Shown in pieces: positions 41,108 to 49,932 of a stretch of 64,000 nucleotides of DNA. Source of the DNA: FEN-1139 sp964396375 (GTDB lineage Bacteria > Myxococcota_A > Polyangia > Polyangiales > Polyangiaceae). A model generated the notes under the pieces. That model was not told the origin of the DNA and did no database searches. It worked only from the letters and a program-made list of their open reading frames with translations. The first letter of the stretch is position 1; every line of letters starts with the position of its first letter. The stretch covers positions 1 through 64,000 of the forward strand of contig CAYNEY010000005.1 of NCBI GenBank assembly GCA_964396375.1, read 5' to 3'. The translations under genes were made by a program, and so were the position numbers.

Positions 41108-44100
41108 GCAATCGCGCCTCCTCATCGAAGAGGAAGTGGGGCAGGGGGCCACCTCCCGTGTGTTCCGTGCGCGCTGTGTGCTCAGCGGCGAGCTACGGGC
41201 TGTGAAGTTGGCACGCCGTGCTCTGGATCGGTCGGTGCTCGCCGATGAGGGTGAACGCCTGCTCTTTTCCCACAGCAGACACTTGTCGCAACTCCACGCG
41301 GCGGGCTGTCCCGACGTGAAGGGTGACAGGACAACCTTCCCAACAGACGCGGGGATCCTCGTGCTCGAATGGGTGGAGGGGCGTCCCCTTTCGCACCTGC
41401 TCGCTCAGGTAACCTCCGCTCATGATCGCGCGCGCGTCGCTCTCTTCATCGCGTCCGCCCTTGAAGATCTGCACGCGGCGCAGCTCTCGCATGGGGACGT
41501 GAAGCCAGAGAACGTGCTGCTCTGCGGGCAGGAGGGGGCGCTCTCGGCACGGCTGGTCGATCTTGGGCTCGCGTCGGGGGCGAGCAGCCCCGTACCGCGC
41601 GGAGGAACCCGACGCTACCTTGCGCCCGAGGTGCTGAATCCCAGCTTGCTCGGCGATGGCCGCACCCGTGATCTCTGGGCCTTTGGTCTGCTCTTGGGGG
41701 AACTGCTCACCCAAGCCACCTCCGCGCCCGCTGAAGCCATCGTCACCGAGCTCGCTCACATGCCCGAGCCACTCGCCGCGATCGCGGGGCGCCTACTCGG
41801 CACACACCCCGGCACTCGTCCTTGTGCCAGCTGGGTCAGGGAACGGTTGCGAGAATGGCTGGGAGAGGCACCAAGCTTGGCTGATATCGTCGCAGAGCGA
41901 CGGCAAAGGATCGAGCGAGCGTATCTGGTGACCCGCCGCGAGCAGCTCTTGTCTGCCAGCCGGGCCAGACACGTCACGATCGAACTTACGGGTCGCTGCC
42001 GCGAGCTGGTCGAGACCACCCTCTTACCGCTGGTCGGTCTCGTGAACCTGCGTGGCACGCCTCAGCCTGCCTCAGGCTCGGTTCGGATCGGCGATGGCAC
42101 GTTTGCTGGCCGGCGCAACTGGTTGACCTCGCTGGTCGGACCGAGCGCTGCTGACTGGTCACTGCCGGCTGAACTCGGCGACTCGGAGTTGATGCACGCG
42201 ATGCTTGGACTCGCTGAGCGCTGCGACCCCCGAGGCTTCACACCCGCCCAACTGAAGAGCCCGCTCTCCCCGCGAGTGACCGAGCAGCTCGACGCGCCGC
42301 TCGATCTCGCCATCGCGCTCGCGCTCGGAAAACCCAGCCAGCAGGTGCTGGCCCAAGCCGAGGCCGCTGCCATCGACCAGCACACCTCAGTGATGTTTCG
42401 ACGCACGCTCGGCTTGCGCCTCCGAGCCGTTGGCGAGACGGCGCGGGCGCTTGCGGTATTCGAATGCGCGACCGAACCGCGCCTCTTTGCCGAAGCAGCA
42501 GAGACAGCCCGGCGTGCTGCCGATCGCGAGCGCGCCCAATTCTGGTGCGCGCGCCAACACCAGGTTCATGAACCGGAAGCGCGAGCGCGTCTGCTCGCAA
42601 CCTCTGCGCGGATGCTGCTGGAAGATGGTGAACTGTCGAAGGCCGCCGAGCTGCTCAGCGACGCACCGGACGCGCCCTCGATCGCAGAGGCTCGCGCCCT
42701 CTTGGAGTTGGCTCGCGACCACCGGGGAGAGGCACGCCGCCACGCCGAATACGGACGCAGCCTGTGCACCACCGAGGAGGAGCGCGCGCGACTGGCCGGG
42801 CTATTGGGACTGATTGAGCACGGCGAGGGAGACGCAGAGGCAGCGGTCACCGCATTCCGAAGCGCGGTGGAAAGCGCCGCCCGCGAGGGTGCGGTGCTCG
42901 AGGAAGCAACCTACCTAACGGGACTGTCCGCTGCAGCGGTGGATGCAGCGCGCGTCTCGGAGGCCTTGGCAGCCTCGGAGCGGGCGCTGCTCCTGTTCGA
43001 GATCTTGGCGCGTAGCAGCGAGGCCGCGCGCGCCGCGCTCAACCAGGTGACGGCGCTCGGCCTCGTGGGAGCCGGTGACCAAGCGCTCGCGCTTTCGCCG
43101 CGCGCGCTTTCGCTGGCGCGGCAGATCCGCGACCAGCGGTGCATCGGTCATATTCACATGGCGCTGGCCGACATCACCTGCGGAACACCTGAGGGCCGCG
43201 AGCACGCCGAGCGCGCCCTCCATCTTCTGGCAGAGAGCGGGCTCGACGACCGAGTGATGGCCGCATCGCGCGCCCACGAATCCAGGCTGGAGGTGGACGT
43301 AGCGGCGCTCGACGCCGCGGCACAGGCCGTGGAGTGCTCGGTGACCAGCCGACTCGAGTGGTGGGGCGCGCGCGCGCGGCGCGCGCACGCCCAGGGCGAA
43401 CACAGCGATGGTCTCCTCATCACGGGACAACTCGCGGCCTTGGCGGCAAGTCGTGCACCCCGCCCCGCCCGGGGCCGAGCGCTCTGCGCTGGCGCGGCAC
43501 TGGCCCGCGATCTTGGGCTTCTCGACGTAGCACGGCGCATGCTCGAGACCGCCCGGGGTGATGCGGAGCAGCTCCGCGCCTACGCGTCTCCCGAGCATGC
43601 ACCCCGGATCGCCAGCCTCCCCTGGGTCGCGGAGGCCTGCGGCCCCACCGAGAGCCACATTCTCCCCGAGCAGGTGGCCGATCTCGAGACGCTGGTGCGG
43701 GCGCTGGGGCGTGCGGACGCGCTTCGACCACTTCTGGTGCAGGTTCTCGATGCCCTGGTGCTTTGGACCGGAGTCGAGCGGGGCCTCTTGCTCCTCCGGG
43801 CGCCAGGCGGACGACTGGTGCCCCGCGCCGGACGCAACCTGAGTCGCACCGATCTCAGCGGACCACAACTCGAGTTGTCCCACAGTCTTTCAGAGCGGGC
43901 GCTCGAACAGAAGGAGCCCGTGGTAGCTGTGGATGCCTCCGGCGAGCTCGAGAGCGTTCACGAGAGCGTGCTGGCCCTGAGGCTGCGGAGCGTGCTCGCG
44001 GTTCCGTTGATCGCCCGTGGTGAGGCGCTCGGAGTGGCCTACCTCGACGATCGCGTGCGACGCGGCGCCTTCGGTGTCCGCGAACTCGCCTGGGTGCGCC

Positions 44101-45215
44101 TGGTGGCTGCCGTCGCGGCCATCGCCATCGCAGAGGCCCGCGATCGCTTGCAGCTCCGTCGCGCTGCCAAGAAAGCCGTCCGCGCCGAGCTTCGATCGGC
44201 CGAACTCTTGGCGGTCCGCGAGGTCCAACTCACCGAGACCCGGCGGGAGCTTCTGCACGAACGGCGACACCGCTCGACGCGCTTTCGGTACGACGCAATC
44301 GTGGGGGACAGCGCGGCAATGCGCGAGCTTCTTGGGTTACTCGATCGCGTGGTTGTGACCGAGGTTCCGGTGCTTTTGCTCGGAGAGTCCGGCACGGGCA
44401 AGGAGCTGGTGGCGCGCGCCATCCATGGCAACGGTCCACGCGCACACGCCGCCTTCGTCGCCGAGAACTGCGGAGCGATCCCCGAGCCGCTGCTCGAGTC
44501 GGCGCTCTTCGGCCATGTGCGTGGCGCCTTCACCGGGGCCGCCCGGACACGCGCTGGCCTGTTCGAGGCGGCGCACCAGGGAACTCTCTTCTTGGACGAG
44601 ATCGCCGAGATGAGCCTTGCCATGCAGACCAAGCTGCTTCGGGTGCTCGAAGAAGGCGAGTTCTGGCCGGTCGGCAGTGACCGACCGAAGCGAGTGGATG
44701 TGCGCGTGATCGGCGCGACCCACCGCGATCTCCCGAAGATGGTCGAAGCGGGCACCTTTCGCCAGGATCTCTACTACCGGTTGAACGTCGTCACCCTGCG
44801 CATTCCCCCCCTACGGGAACGACACGGCGACATCGGAGCACTCTGCGAGTTCATCCTCCGACGCTTCGCCGGTGAGCGCTCGATCGAGCTGAGTCACGAG
44901 GCGCTCGAACTTCTGGCTCGCCACGAGTGGCCGGGCAACATCCGCCAGCTCGAGAACGAGCTGCGCCGCGCGCTGGTGCTGGCGGACGGCAGAATCGAAG
45001 TCGAGCACCTCTCGGATGAACTTCGGGCGTTGGCTGTCGGGAGACGGGGCGGCACGCTCTCGGAGTTCAACCTGAAGGAGCGCCTCGATCTTCTGACGAC
45101 AGAGCTGGTCCGCGCCGCGTTGGAGCGAACCGCCGGCAATCAGACCCGCGCCGCGGATTTGCTCGGGATCTCGCGCTTCGGCCTCCAGAAAATGATGCGA
45201 CGGCTCACGATCTGA
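41085..45215 (+). CDS. Kinase-TPR-GAF-AAA+ sigma-54 activator-Fis HTH protein
   Basis: The protein has 1376 residues from ATG 41085 (MPIELTVGQSR); TTG 41058 is an alternative. Residues 10-265 are a Ser/Thr-kinase-like domain: GQGATSRVFRA loop, AVKLARR (Lys41), LSHGDVKPENVLL (Asp138), LVDLGLASG (Asp159), so key residues are present with variant HGD. Residues ~430-790 are TPR-like helical repeats. Residues ~880-1040 are a GAF domain. Residues ~1075-1310 are a sigma-54 AAA+ domain: GESGTGKE (1100-1107), GAFTGA (1147-1152) and GTLFLDEIAEM. The C-terminal ~40 residues are a Fis-type helix-turn-helix (ERTAGNQTRAADLLGISRFGLQKMM). Sensing, phosphotransfer and sigma-54 transcription activation in one polypeptide is a myxobacterial-style design. 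Confidence 0.9.
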   Translation: MPIELTVGQSRLLIEEEVGQGATSRVFRARCVLSGELRAVKLARRALDRSVLADEGERLLFSHSRHLSQLHAAGCPDVKGDRTTFPTDAGILVLEWVEGRPLSHLLAQVTSAHDRARVALFIASALEDLHAAQLSHGDVKPENVLLCGQEGALSARLVDLGLASGASSPVPRGGTRRYLAPEVLNPSLLGDGRTRDLWAFGLLLGELLTQATSAPAEAIVTELAHMPEPLAAIAGRLLGTHPGTRPCASWVRERLREWLGEAPSLADIVAERRQRIERAYLVTRREQLLSASRARHVTIELTGRCRELVETTLLPLVGLVNLRGTPQPASGSVRIGDGTFAGRRNWLTSLVGPSAADWSLPAELGDSELMHAMLGLAERCDPRGFTPAQLKSPLSPRVTEQLDAPLDLAIALALGKPSQQVLAQAEAAAIDQHTSVMFRRTLGLRLRAVGETARALAVFECATEPRLFAEAAETARRAADRERAQFWCARQHQVHEPEARARLLATSARMLLEDGELSKAAELLSDAPDAPSIAEARALLELARDHRGEARRHAEYGRSLCTTEEERARLAGLLGLIEHGEGDAEAAVTAFRSAVESAAREGAVLEEATYLTGLSAAAVDAARVSEALAASERALLLFEILARSSEAARAALNQVTALGLVGAGDQALALSPRALSLARQIRDQRCIGHIHMALADITCGTPEGREHAERALHLLAESGLDDRVMAASRAHESRLEVDVAALDAAAQAVECSVTSRLEWWGARARRAHAQGEHSDGLLITGQLAALAASRAPRPARGRALCAGAALARDLGLLDVARRMLETARGDAEQLRAYASPEHAPRIASLPWVAEACGPTESHILPEQVADLETLVRALGRADALRPLLVQVLDALVLWTGVERGLLLLRAPGGRLVPRAGRNLSRTDLSGPQLELSHSLSERALEQKEPVVAVDASGELESVHESVLALRLRSVLAVPLIARGEALGVAYLDDRVRRGAFGVRELAWVRLVAAVAAIAIAEARDRLQLRRAAKKAVRAELRSAELLAVREVQLTETRRELLHERRHRSTRFRYDAIVGDSAAMRELLGLLDRVVVTEVPVLLLGESGTGKELVARAIHGNGPRAHAAFVAENCGAIPEPLLESALFGHVRGAFTGAARTRAGLFEAAHQGTLFLDEIAEMSLAMQTKLLRVLEEGEFWPVGSDRPKRVDVRVIGATHRDLPKMVEAGTFRQDLYYRLNVVTLRIPPLRERHGDIGALCEFILRRFAGERSIELSHEALELLARHEWPGNIRQLENELRRALVLADGRIEVEHLSDELRALAVGRRGGTLSEFNLKERLDLLTTELVRAALERTAGNQTRAADLLGISRFGLQKMMRRLTI

Positions 45216-45218
45216 GTC

Positions 45219-45254
45219 TGAGTTGTCAAGCTGTCTTGACAACTTGACAACTCA
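45219..45254 (+). promoter_or_regulatory. Inverted-repeat operator upstream of GntR-trpBA
   Basis: TGAGTTGTCAAG at 45219-45230 is an exact inverted repeat of CTTGACAACTCA at 45243-45254, separated by 12 bases. Inside the spacer a second CTTGACAAC (45235-45243) pairs with the first arm too, giving a shorter palindrome GTTGTCAAG-N4-CTTGACAAC. It sits 17 bases before GTG 45271, so it fits an autoregulatory GntR operator; it could equally fold as a hairpin ending the upstream gene. Confidence 0.75.
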
Positions 45255-45270
45255 GGGTCAGATCTCCTGC

Positions 45271-46023
45271 GTGCTCGATCCGACTCTGCCAAGTCCCCTC
45301 TACCGTCAGCTGGCGGAGCTGCTGCGTGGTCGGATTCGGGCGGGCGAGCTGCCGTCAGGCTCGCCCATTCCCTCGGAGCACGAGCTTGCGGCCACCTACC
45401 GGCTCGGCCGGCCCACAGTCCGCCAGGCTACCGAAACCCTGGTTCGTGAGGGACTGCTCGAGCGCCGTCGGGGTGCAGGTACCTTCGTGCGCCCACCGCA
45501 GCCTCGGGTCGATCTCTTCACTTTGGAAGGGACGGTCGCGGCCTTCGCGGGGGCTGGAGTTGCCCTAGTGACCAGAGTGGTCGAGCCGGTGACGCAGCAC
45601 TCATCGCTCTCGAGCGCGGCGGGACCCCTGTGCCAGCGCCCAGGGTTCACCTTCGCCAGGCTCGGTGTGCTGTCAGAAGAACCGGTGCTCTTCGAGCGCA
45701 TGTTCCTGTCGGACGCGGTATTCCCAAACTTCGACGCGCTCATGCTCGAGCGGGCACCCTTGAGCCAGCTGGTGGCTGAACACTACCGCCTCATCCCCAC
45801 CGGGGGACGTCAGGCACTTCGGGTCACGCCAGTGGGCGAGGATCAGGCGCGCTGGCTTGGCGTAAAGAGGCGCCATGCCGTGCTCGCCATCGAACGGCAC
45901 CTTGATTTCGAAGGTGCTCCGGCGGCACTGGTCGCGCTCGGCTTTTGGCTCACCGAACGCGTGGTGCTCGCTCAAGATCTCGGCCGCGCCTGCGGCCTGC
46001 CCAAGCCAAAGGAAAAGACATGA
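45271..46023 (+). CDS. GntR/HutC-type transcriptional regulator
   Basis: The protein has 250 residues from GTG 45271 (VLDPTLPSPLYRQL); the longer frame starting near 45223 would read through the inverted repeat and is unlikely. Residues ~10-75 are a winged helix of GntR type: PLYRQLAELLRGRIRAGEL, PSEHELAATYRLGRPTVRQA and LVREGLLERRRGAGTFV. The C-terminal ~160 residues have the UTRA fold (LGVLSEEPVLFERMFLSDAVF, HRL-type "AVLAIERHLDFEG") of the HutC subfamily, which binds small metabolites. The stop overlaps the trpB start (ATGA), so regulator and trpBA are one transcription and translation unit. A GntR regulator linked to trpBA is unusual. Effector unknown. Confidence 0.88.
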   Translation: MLDPTLPSPLYRQLAELLRGRIRAGELPSGSPIPSEHELAATYRLGRPTVRQATETLVREGLLERRRGAGTFVRPPQPRVDLFTLEGTVAAFAGAGVALVTRVVEPVTQHSSLSSAAGPLCQRPGFTFARLGVLSEEPVLFERMFLSDAVFPNFDALMLERAPLSQLVAEHYRLIPTGGRQALRVTPVGEDQARWLGVKRRHAVLAIERHLDFEGAPAALVALGFWLTERVVLAQDLGRACGLPKPKEKT

Positions 46024-47270
46024 ACTCACGTGGGTACTTCGGGCGCTTCGGAGGGGCCTTCATCCCCGAGATTCTGGTCGCCACCTTCGAAGAGCTATCC
46101 CGAGCGTTCGAGGCGGCCGTCCAAGACCCGGGGTTCTACCCCGAGTTCGAGGGGTTGATGCAAAGCTACTCGGGGCGACCCACACCGGTCAGCTACGCGG
46201 AAAACCTCACCCGCCACTTCGGCGGAGCGCGCATCTACGTGAAACGCGAGGATCTCAACCACACCGGCGCCCACAAGGCGAACAACGTGATGGGTCAGGG
46301 GTTGCTGGTGCGACGCATGGGCAAGACTCGCGTGATCGCCGAGACAGGCGCAGGCCAACACGGCGTGGCCACAGCGACTATGGCCGCGAAATTCGGCCTT
46401 CGGTGTACGATCTACATGGGTGAGCTAGACGTCGCGCGACAACGACCGAACGTCTTCTGGATGGAACGTTTGGGGGCCGAGGTGGTCCCAGTCAGCGTCG
46501 GCTCGCGGACACTCAAAGACGCGATCAACGAGGCGTTCCGGGACTGGGCCGCCAACATGGACGACACCCACTACGTGCTTGGCACCGCCTGCGGTCCCCA
46601 TCCCTTCCCGACCATGGTCAGCTATTTTCAGTCAATCGTGGGGAGGGAGGCGCGAGGCCAGATGCTTGCGCTGACCGGACGGTTGCCGAACCGCGTGTAC
46701 GCGTGTGTTGGCGGAGGTTCGAACGCGCTCGGAGTCTTCAGTGCCTTCCTCGACCAGCCCGAGGTGGAGTTGGTCGGCGTGGAAGCCGGCGGTCACGGCC
46801 TGCACACGGAGGCCCATGCGGCACGGCTCAGCTCACGCTCGGCGAGCGAAGGCGTCGTGCAGGGGTACCGCAGCTACTTTTTGCAAGACGCCGACGGACA
46901 GATGCGAACCACGCATTCGGTGGCGGCCGGGCTCGATTACGTGGGGGTCTCACCGATCCTCGCGCACCATCACGACACACGGCGCGTGCGCTTCGAGGCG
47001 GCGACCGATCGAGAGGTGGTGGAAGCGCTCGAGTTGGCAGTACGGCTGGAGGGCATCGTCCCGGCACTCGAATCGGCCCACGCCTTCGCGCAAGCCTTCA
47101 AGGAGGCTCCGCGACTCGCTCCGAGCGAGGTCATCCTCATCAATCAGTCAGGCCGCGGTGACAAGGATATCTTCACAGTGGCCGAGGCCTTCGACGATCC
47201 CAAATGGAAGGCCTTCATCATCGACAAGGCCGAAGAGTACCAAAAGCAGCCCAAGGAAAGACAGCCATGA
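46020..47270 (+). CDS. trpB: Tryptophan synthase beta subunit
   Basis: The protein has 416 residues from ATG 46020, overlapping the GntR stop. It has the PLP lysine in HTGAHKANN and the catalytic Glu in IAETGAGQHGVA, with the phosphate-binding CVGGGSNALG and the C-terminal INQSGRGDKD. TrpB joins indole with serine to give tryptophan using pyridoxal phosphate. The long form with an N-terminal SRGYFGRFGGAFIPEIL block is the standard TrpB1 type, expected to complex with TrpA. Its stop overlaps the start of trpA (ATGA). No other trp genes are in the window. Confidence 0.95.
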   Translation: MNSRGYFGRFGGAFIPEILVATFEELSRAFEAAVQDPGFYPEFEGLMQSYSGRPTPVSYAENLTRHFGGARIYVKREDLNHTGAHKANNVMGQGLLVRRMGKTRVIAETGAGQHGVATATMAAKFGLRCTIYMGELDVARQRPNVFWMERLGAEVVPVSVGSRTLKDAINEAFRDWAANMDDTHYVLGTACGPHPFPTMVSYFQSIVGREARGQMLALTGRLPNRVYACVGGGSNALGVFSAFLDQPEVELVGVEAGGHGLHTEAHAARLSSRSASEGVVQGYRSYFLQDADGQMRTTHSVAAGLDYVGVSPILAHHHDTRRVRFEAATDREVVEALELAVRLEGIVPALESAHAFAQAFKEAPRLAPSEVILINQSGRGDKDIFTVAEAFDDPKWKAFIIDKAEEYQKQPKERQP

Positions 47271-48034
47271 TAGGTGAGTATTTGGCAGCGCGCCGGGCGA
47301 AGCGCGAGCTGCTCTTGATGACCCACATCGTAATTGGCTACCCCGATCTCGAAACCTCGCTCGGGCTGGTCGAAACCATGGTGGAGGCCGGCGTGGATCT
47401 GATGGAGCTGCAGATCCCGTTTTCTGAGCCGATGGCGGATGGGCCCGTGATCCTCGCAGCCAACCAGGCCGCTCTTGGCCGTGGTGTCCGCTTCGAGGAT
47501 TGTCTGCGCTTCGCTGAGCTCGTCACGCGCAAATACCCGATACCGTTTCTGTTCATGAGCTACTACAACAGTGTCTTCGTGCGCGGGGTGGAGAGGTTCG
47601 TGGCTGACCTCGGTGAGGTGGGGGTCCGAGGAGCAATCATCCCCGATCTGCCCTTCGAGGAAGGTGCTTCATACCTGGGTGCGATGGAGGCTGCCGGCCT
47701 GGCTCCGATCCAAATTTTCTCACCGAACACGAGCCCCGAGCGCCTTCTGATGTTGGGGCGCATCTCGCGCGGGTTCGCCTACGTGGTCGCACGCAAAGGG
47801 GTGACCGGCAAGAGCACGCGATTCTCCGAGGAGTTGATCGGTTACCTCGAGCGCTGTCGCGCCGCCACCTCACTCCCTCTCGCGCTTGGCTTCGGGGTGC
47901 GGGAACGCTCCGACCTCGATTTTTTGCGTGGGCGCGTCGAGATCGCTGTGGTCGGCTCGGAGACGCTGCGTGTGGTCGAACAGGCGGGCTTGGCTGGTGT
48001 GCGCGCCTTCCTACGACGACTCCTTGATGAATAG
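47267..48034 (+). CDS. trpA: Tryptophan synthase alpha subunit
   Basis: The protein has 255 residues from ATG 47267, coupled to trpB by ATGA overlap. The active site shows MELQIPFSEPMADGPVI, where the two acids (Glu49 and Asp60 of the Salmonella enzyme) are kept; the acid at position 56 is Glu instead of Asp, outside the catalytic pair. ALGFGVRERSDL near residue ~210 binds the glycerol phosphate. TrpA cleaves indole-3-glycerol phosphate into indole, which passes to TrpB through a tunnel. TrpAB are here with GntR rather than with trpDCF. Confidence 0.94.
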   Translation: MIGEYLAARRAKRELLLMTHIVIGYPDLETSLGLVETMVEAGVDLMELQIPFSEPMADGPVILAANQAALGRGVRFEDCLRFAELVTRKYPIPFLFMSYYNSVFVRGVERFVADLGEVGVRGAIIPDLPFEEGASYLGAMEAAGLAPIQIFSPNTSPERLLMLGRISRGFAYVVARKGVTGKSTRFSEELIGYLERCRAATSLPLALGFGVRERSDLDFLRGRVEIAVVGSETLRVVEQAGLAGVRAFLRRLLDE

Positions 48035-48078
48035 CGCTGGACCAACGGCCGCTCACAGGCTATTTGGCACCGGCGACG

Positions 48079-48918
48079 ATGCGCTACGCCTCTACCTCGG
48101 CAGCTCGACCAGTGCTCAAGTGGGCGGGCGGCAAAACGCAGCTGCTGAAAAAGATCCTGCCGCGGCTACCCGAGCGGATCCGGACCTACTATGAGCCGTT
48201 CCTCGGGAGTGGCGCCGTGTTCTTCGCCCTCGCCACCACACAACGTTTCGAGCGCGCTGTCTTGAGCGACCAGAACCAAGAATTGGTCGACGTGTATCGA
48301 GCGCTCAAAGAAGATGTGGATGCTCTGATCACCGAGCTATCCAGCATGCGCTACTCCGAGGAGGAGTACTACCAGGTGCGCGAGAGCCGTCCACGACTCC
48401 TGGCACGCCGGGCCGCGCGCACCATCTACCTGAACAAAACTGGCTACAACGGGCTGTACCGAGTGAATCGATCGGGGGAGTTCAACGTCCCCTTCGGTCG
48501 TCACTCGAACCCAACCATCTGCGACGTAACCAACCTGCGTCGGGTTGCTGCCGTGCTCGAGAGTGTCAGCCTCGAGGTCGAGGATTTCGAGCAGATCGCC
48601 CGACGTGCGGAGCCCGGTGATGCCGTCTATTTCGACCCGCCGTACTTGCCCCTCTCGAAGACCGCCTCGTTTACGGCCTATGACCGCCATCCCTTCCTGC
48701 TCGAAGAGCACGAGCGCCTGGCCCGGGTCTTTTCGGAACTGGTAGAGAGTGGAGTGGCGGTGGTGCTCTCGAACTCGGACACCGCTGACTCACGCCGGCT
48801 GTACCGGGACTTCGTGTGCTCCTACCCGCAGGTGACGCGACCGATCAACAGCCAGGCCTCATCGCGTGGCCCGGTCCGCGAACTCCTGGTAACGGGCAAA
48901 CACCGTCGCCGCAGCTGA
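48079..48918 (+). CDS. dam: Dam-type DNA adenine N6 methyltransferase
   Basis: The protein has 279 residues from ATG 48079 (MRYASTSA); a TTG 15 bases upstream would add five residues. It has the D12-class order: LKWAGGKTQLL (AdoMet contact), YEPFLGSGAVFF (FxGxG), the TIYLNKTGYNGLYRVN block and VYFDPPY (DPPY catalytic motif). Such enzymes methylate adenine within short palindromes, often GATC. No restriction endonuclease is in the window, so it is probably an orphan regulatory or repair methylase. It is 44 bases after trpA. Confidence 0.93.
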   Translation: MRYASTSAARPVLKWAGGKTQLLKKILPRLPERIRTYYEPFLGSGAVFFALATTQRFERAVLSDQNQELVDVYRALKEDVDALITELSSMRYSEEEYYQVRESRPRLLARRAARTIYLNKTGYNGLYRVNRSGEFNVPFGRHSNPTICDVTNLRRVAAVLESVSLEVEDFEQIARRAEPGDAVYFDPPYLPLSKTASFTAYDRHPFLLEEHERLARVFSELVESGVAVVLSNSDTADSRRLYRDFVCSYPQVTRPINSQASSRGPVRELLVTGKHRRRS

Positions 48919-48980
48919 TCGCCGGTGTCGACGCTTCGTGCTAAGCATGCGACGAAGACTTGATTGTCTGGCCGAACGAC

Positions 48981-49901
48981 ATGGCGCGCCCGCAGCATAA
49001 CCGCCGTCCCGTGATCCGCGTTCCTTCCCCGAAGGACGAGCAACCGCGCTTCGGCCGGGTGGGGCTGATCGCCGTGGTAGGATTCGTGGTGGGAGTCGCC
49101 TGGCCCTCGGTTGCCAAGCTCCGATTGGTCGCCCCTCCCCCCAACGCGGAGTCGAAGGCAGAACCAAGCGCACCACCAGCGCCAGGCGCGGTGCCGTCCC
49201 CATCGCAACCGAGCGCAGCCCCGGTCCCTTCTGCAACCACCGCACCGAGTCGGACAGCCGCGGGTGACGAGGAGGGCATCAGCGTCGGGGAAGTGCAGAT
49301 CCTGGCTTGCGTCGATGCCGACGGGAAGCGCTACAAGCGATGCGACACTCCGGATTTCAGTGAGAGCCTGAGAAAGGCACTGCGGGGAGTCATCGCTTGC
49401 GATGGCGCGGACTCACTCTCGGGCCGTCTGTCGATCGGCTTCGACGTGGACTACAACGAGGGCAAGCTGAGTGACTTCGTCTCCGGTCGCAGCACCACAC
49501 TTGATGCGGAGCGTGCCCGCCAGCTGGTGTCCTGCGCAGAGAAGATCCTGGCCGACGTGTCCTTCAGCGAGCACAAACACAGCTACTCTGGCTATCGTGC
49601 CTTCTATATGGTCGATTTCGGCGCGCGGGCCGCCGAGACTCGACACGAAACGACAACCAAGCCTTCGGCGAGCACCGGTGAGAGCGCGAACCCCAATCAA
49701 CTAGTGGGCACCAGCGGTCGCGCTACGGTGGTTTGGGAGACCGCAATCGTGCGCGATCACCCGAAGACGGGCTCGATCATCGCACGAATCCTGGGCGGTA
49801 CTCGTCTCGCCGTCACTGCCCGGCAGGGAGACTGGTACCGCGTCAAATACGACGCCAAGGGCAGCGAAGGCTGGGTGTACCGCGAGGCAATCGGCCTGTG
49901 A
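48981..49901 (+). CDS. Membrane-anchored SH3b-domain protein
   Basis: The protein has 306 residues from ATG 48981 (MARPQHNRR); a GTG/ATG seven codons upstream is possible. A single transmembrane helix lies at ~24-46 (FGRVGLIAVVGFVVGVAW), then a Pro/Ala/Ser linker. A middle domain (~95-210, SVGEVQILACVDADGKRYKRCDTPDF and ARQLVSCAEKILADVSFSEH) is not recognised. The last ~65 residues are an SH3b fold (RATVVWETAIVRDHPKTGSI, RLAVTARQGDWYRVKYDAKG and GWVYREAI), which usually binds peptidoglycan. Topology suggests a periplasmic face. Confidence 0.82.
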   Translation: MARPQHNRRPVIRVPSPKDEQPRFGRVGLIAVVGFVVGVAWPSVAKLRLVAPPPNAESKAEPSAPPAPGAVPSPSQPSAAPVPSATTAPSRTAAGDEEGISVGEVQILACVDADGKRYKRCDTPDFSESLRKALRGVIACDGADSLSGRLSIGFDVDYNEGKLSDFVSGRSTTLDAERARQLVSCAEKILADVSFSEHKHSYSGYRAFYMVDFGARAAETRHETTTKPSASTGESANPNQLVGTSGRATVVWETAIVRDHPKTGSIIARILGGTRLAVTARQGDWYRVKYDAKGSEGWVYREAIGL

Positions 49902-49904
49902 GCA

Positions 49905-49932
49905 CTGAGTCTCAGACTTGGTCTTGACTCAG
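49905..49932. terminator. Hairpin between convergent genes
   Basis: CTGAGTC at 49905-49911 pairs with GACTCAG at 49926-49932, spanning the gap between convergent stop codons. No T-run is present. It may act as a bidirectional transcript end. Confidence 0.4.
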
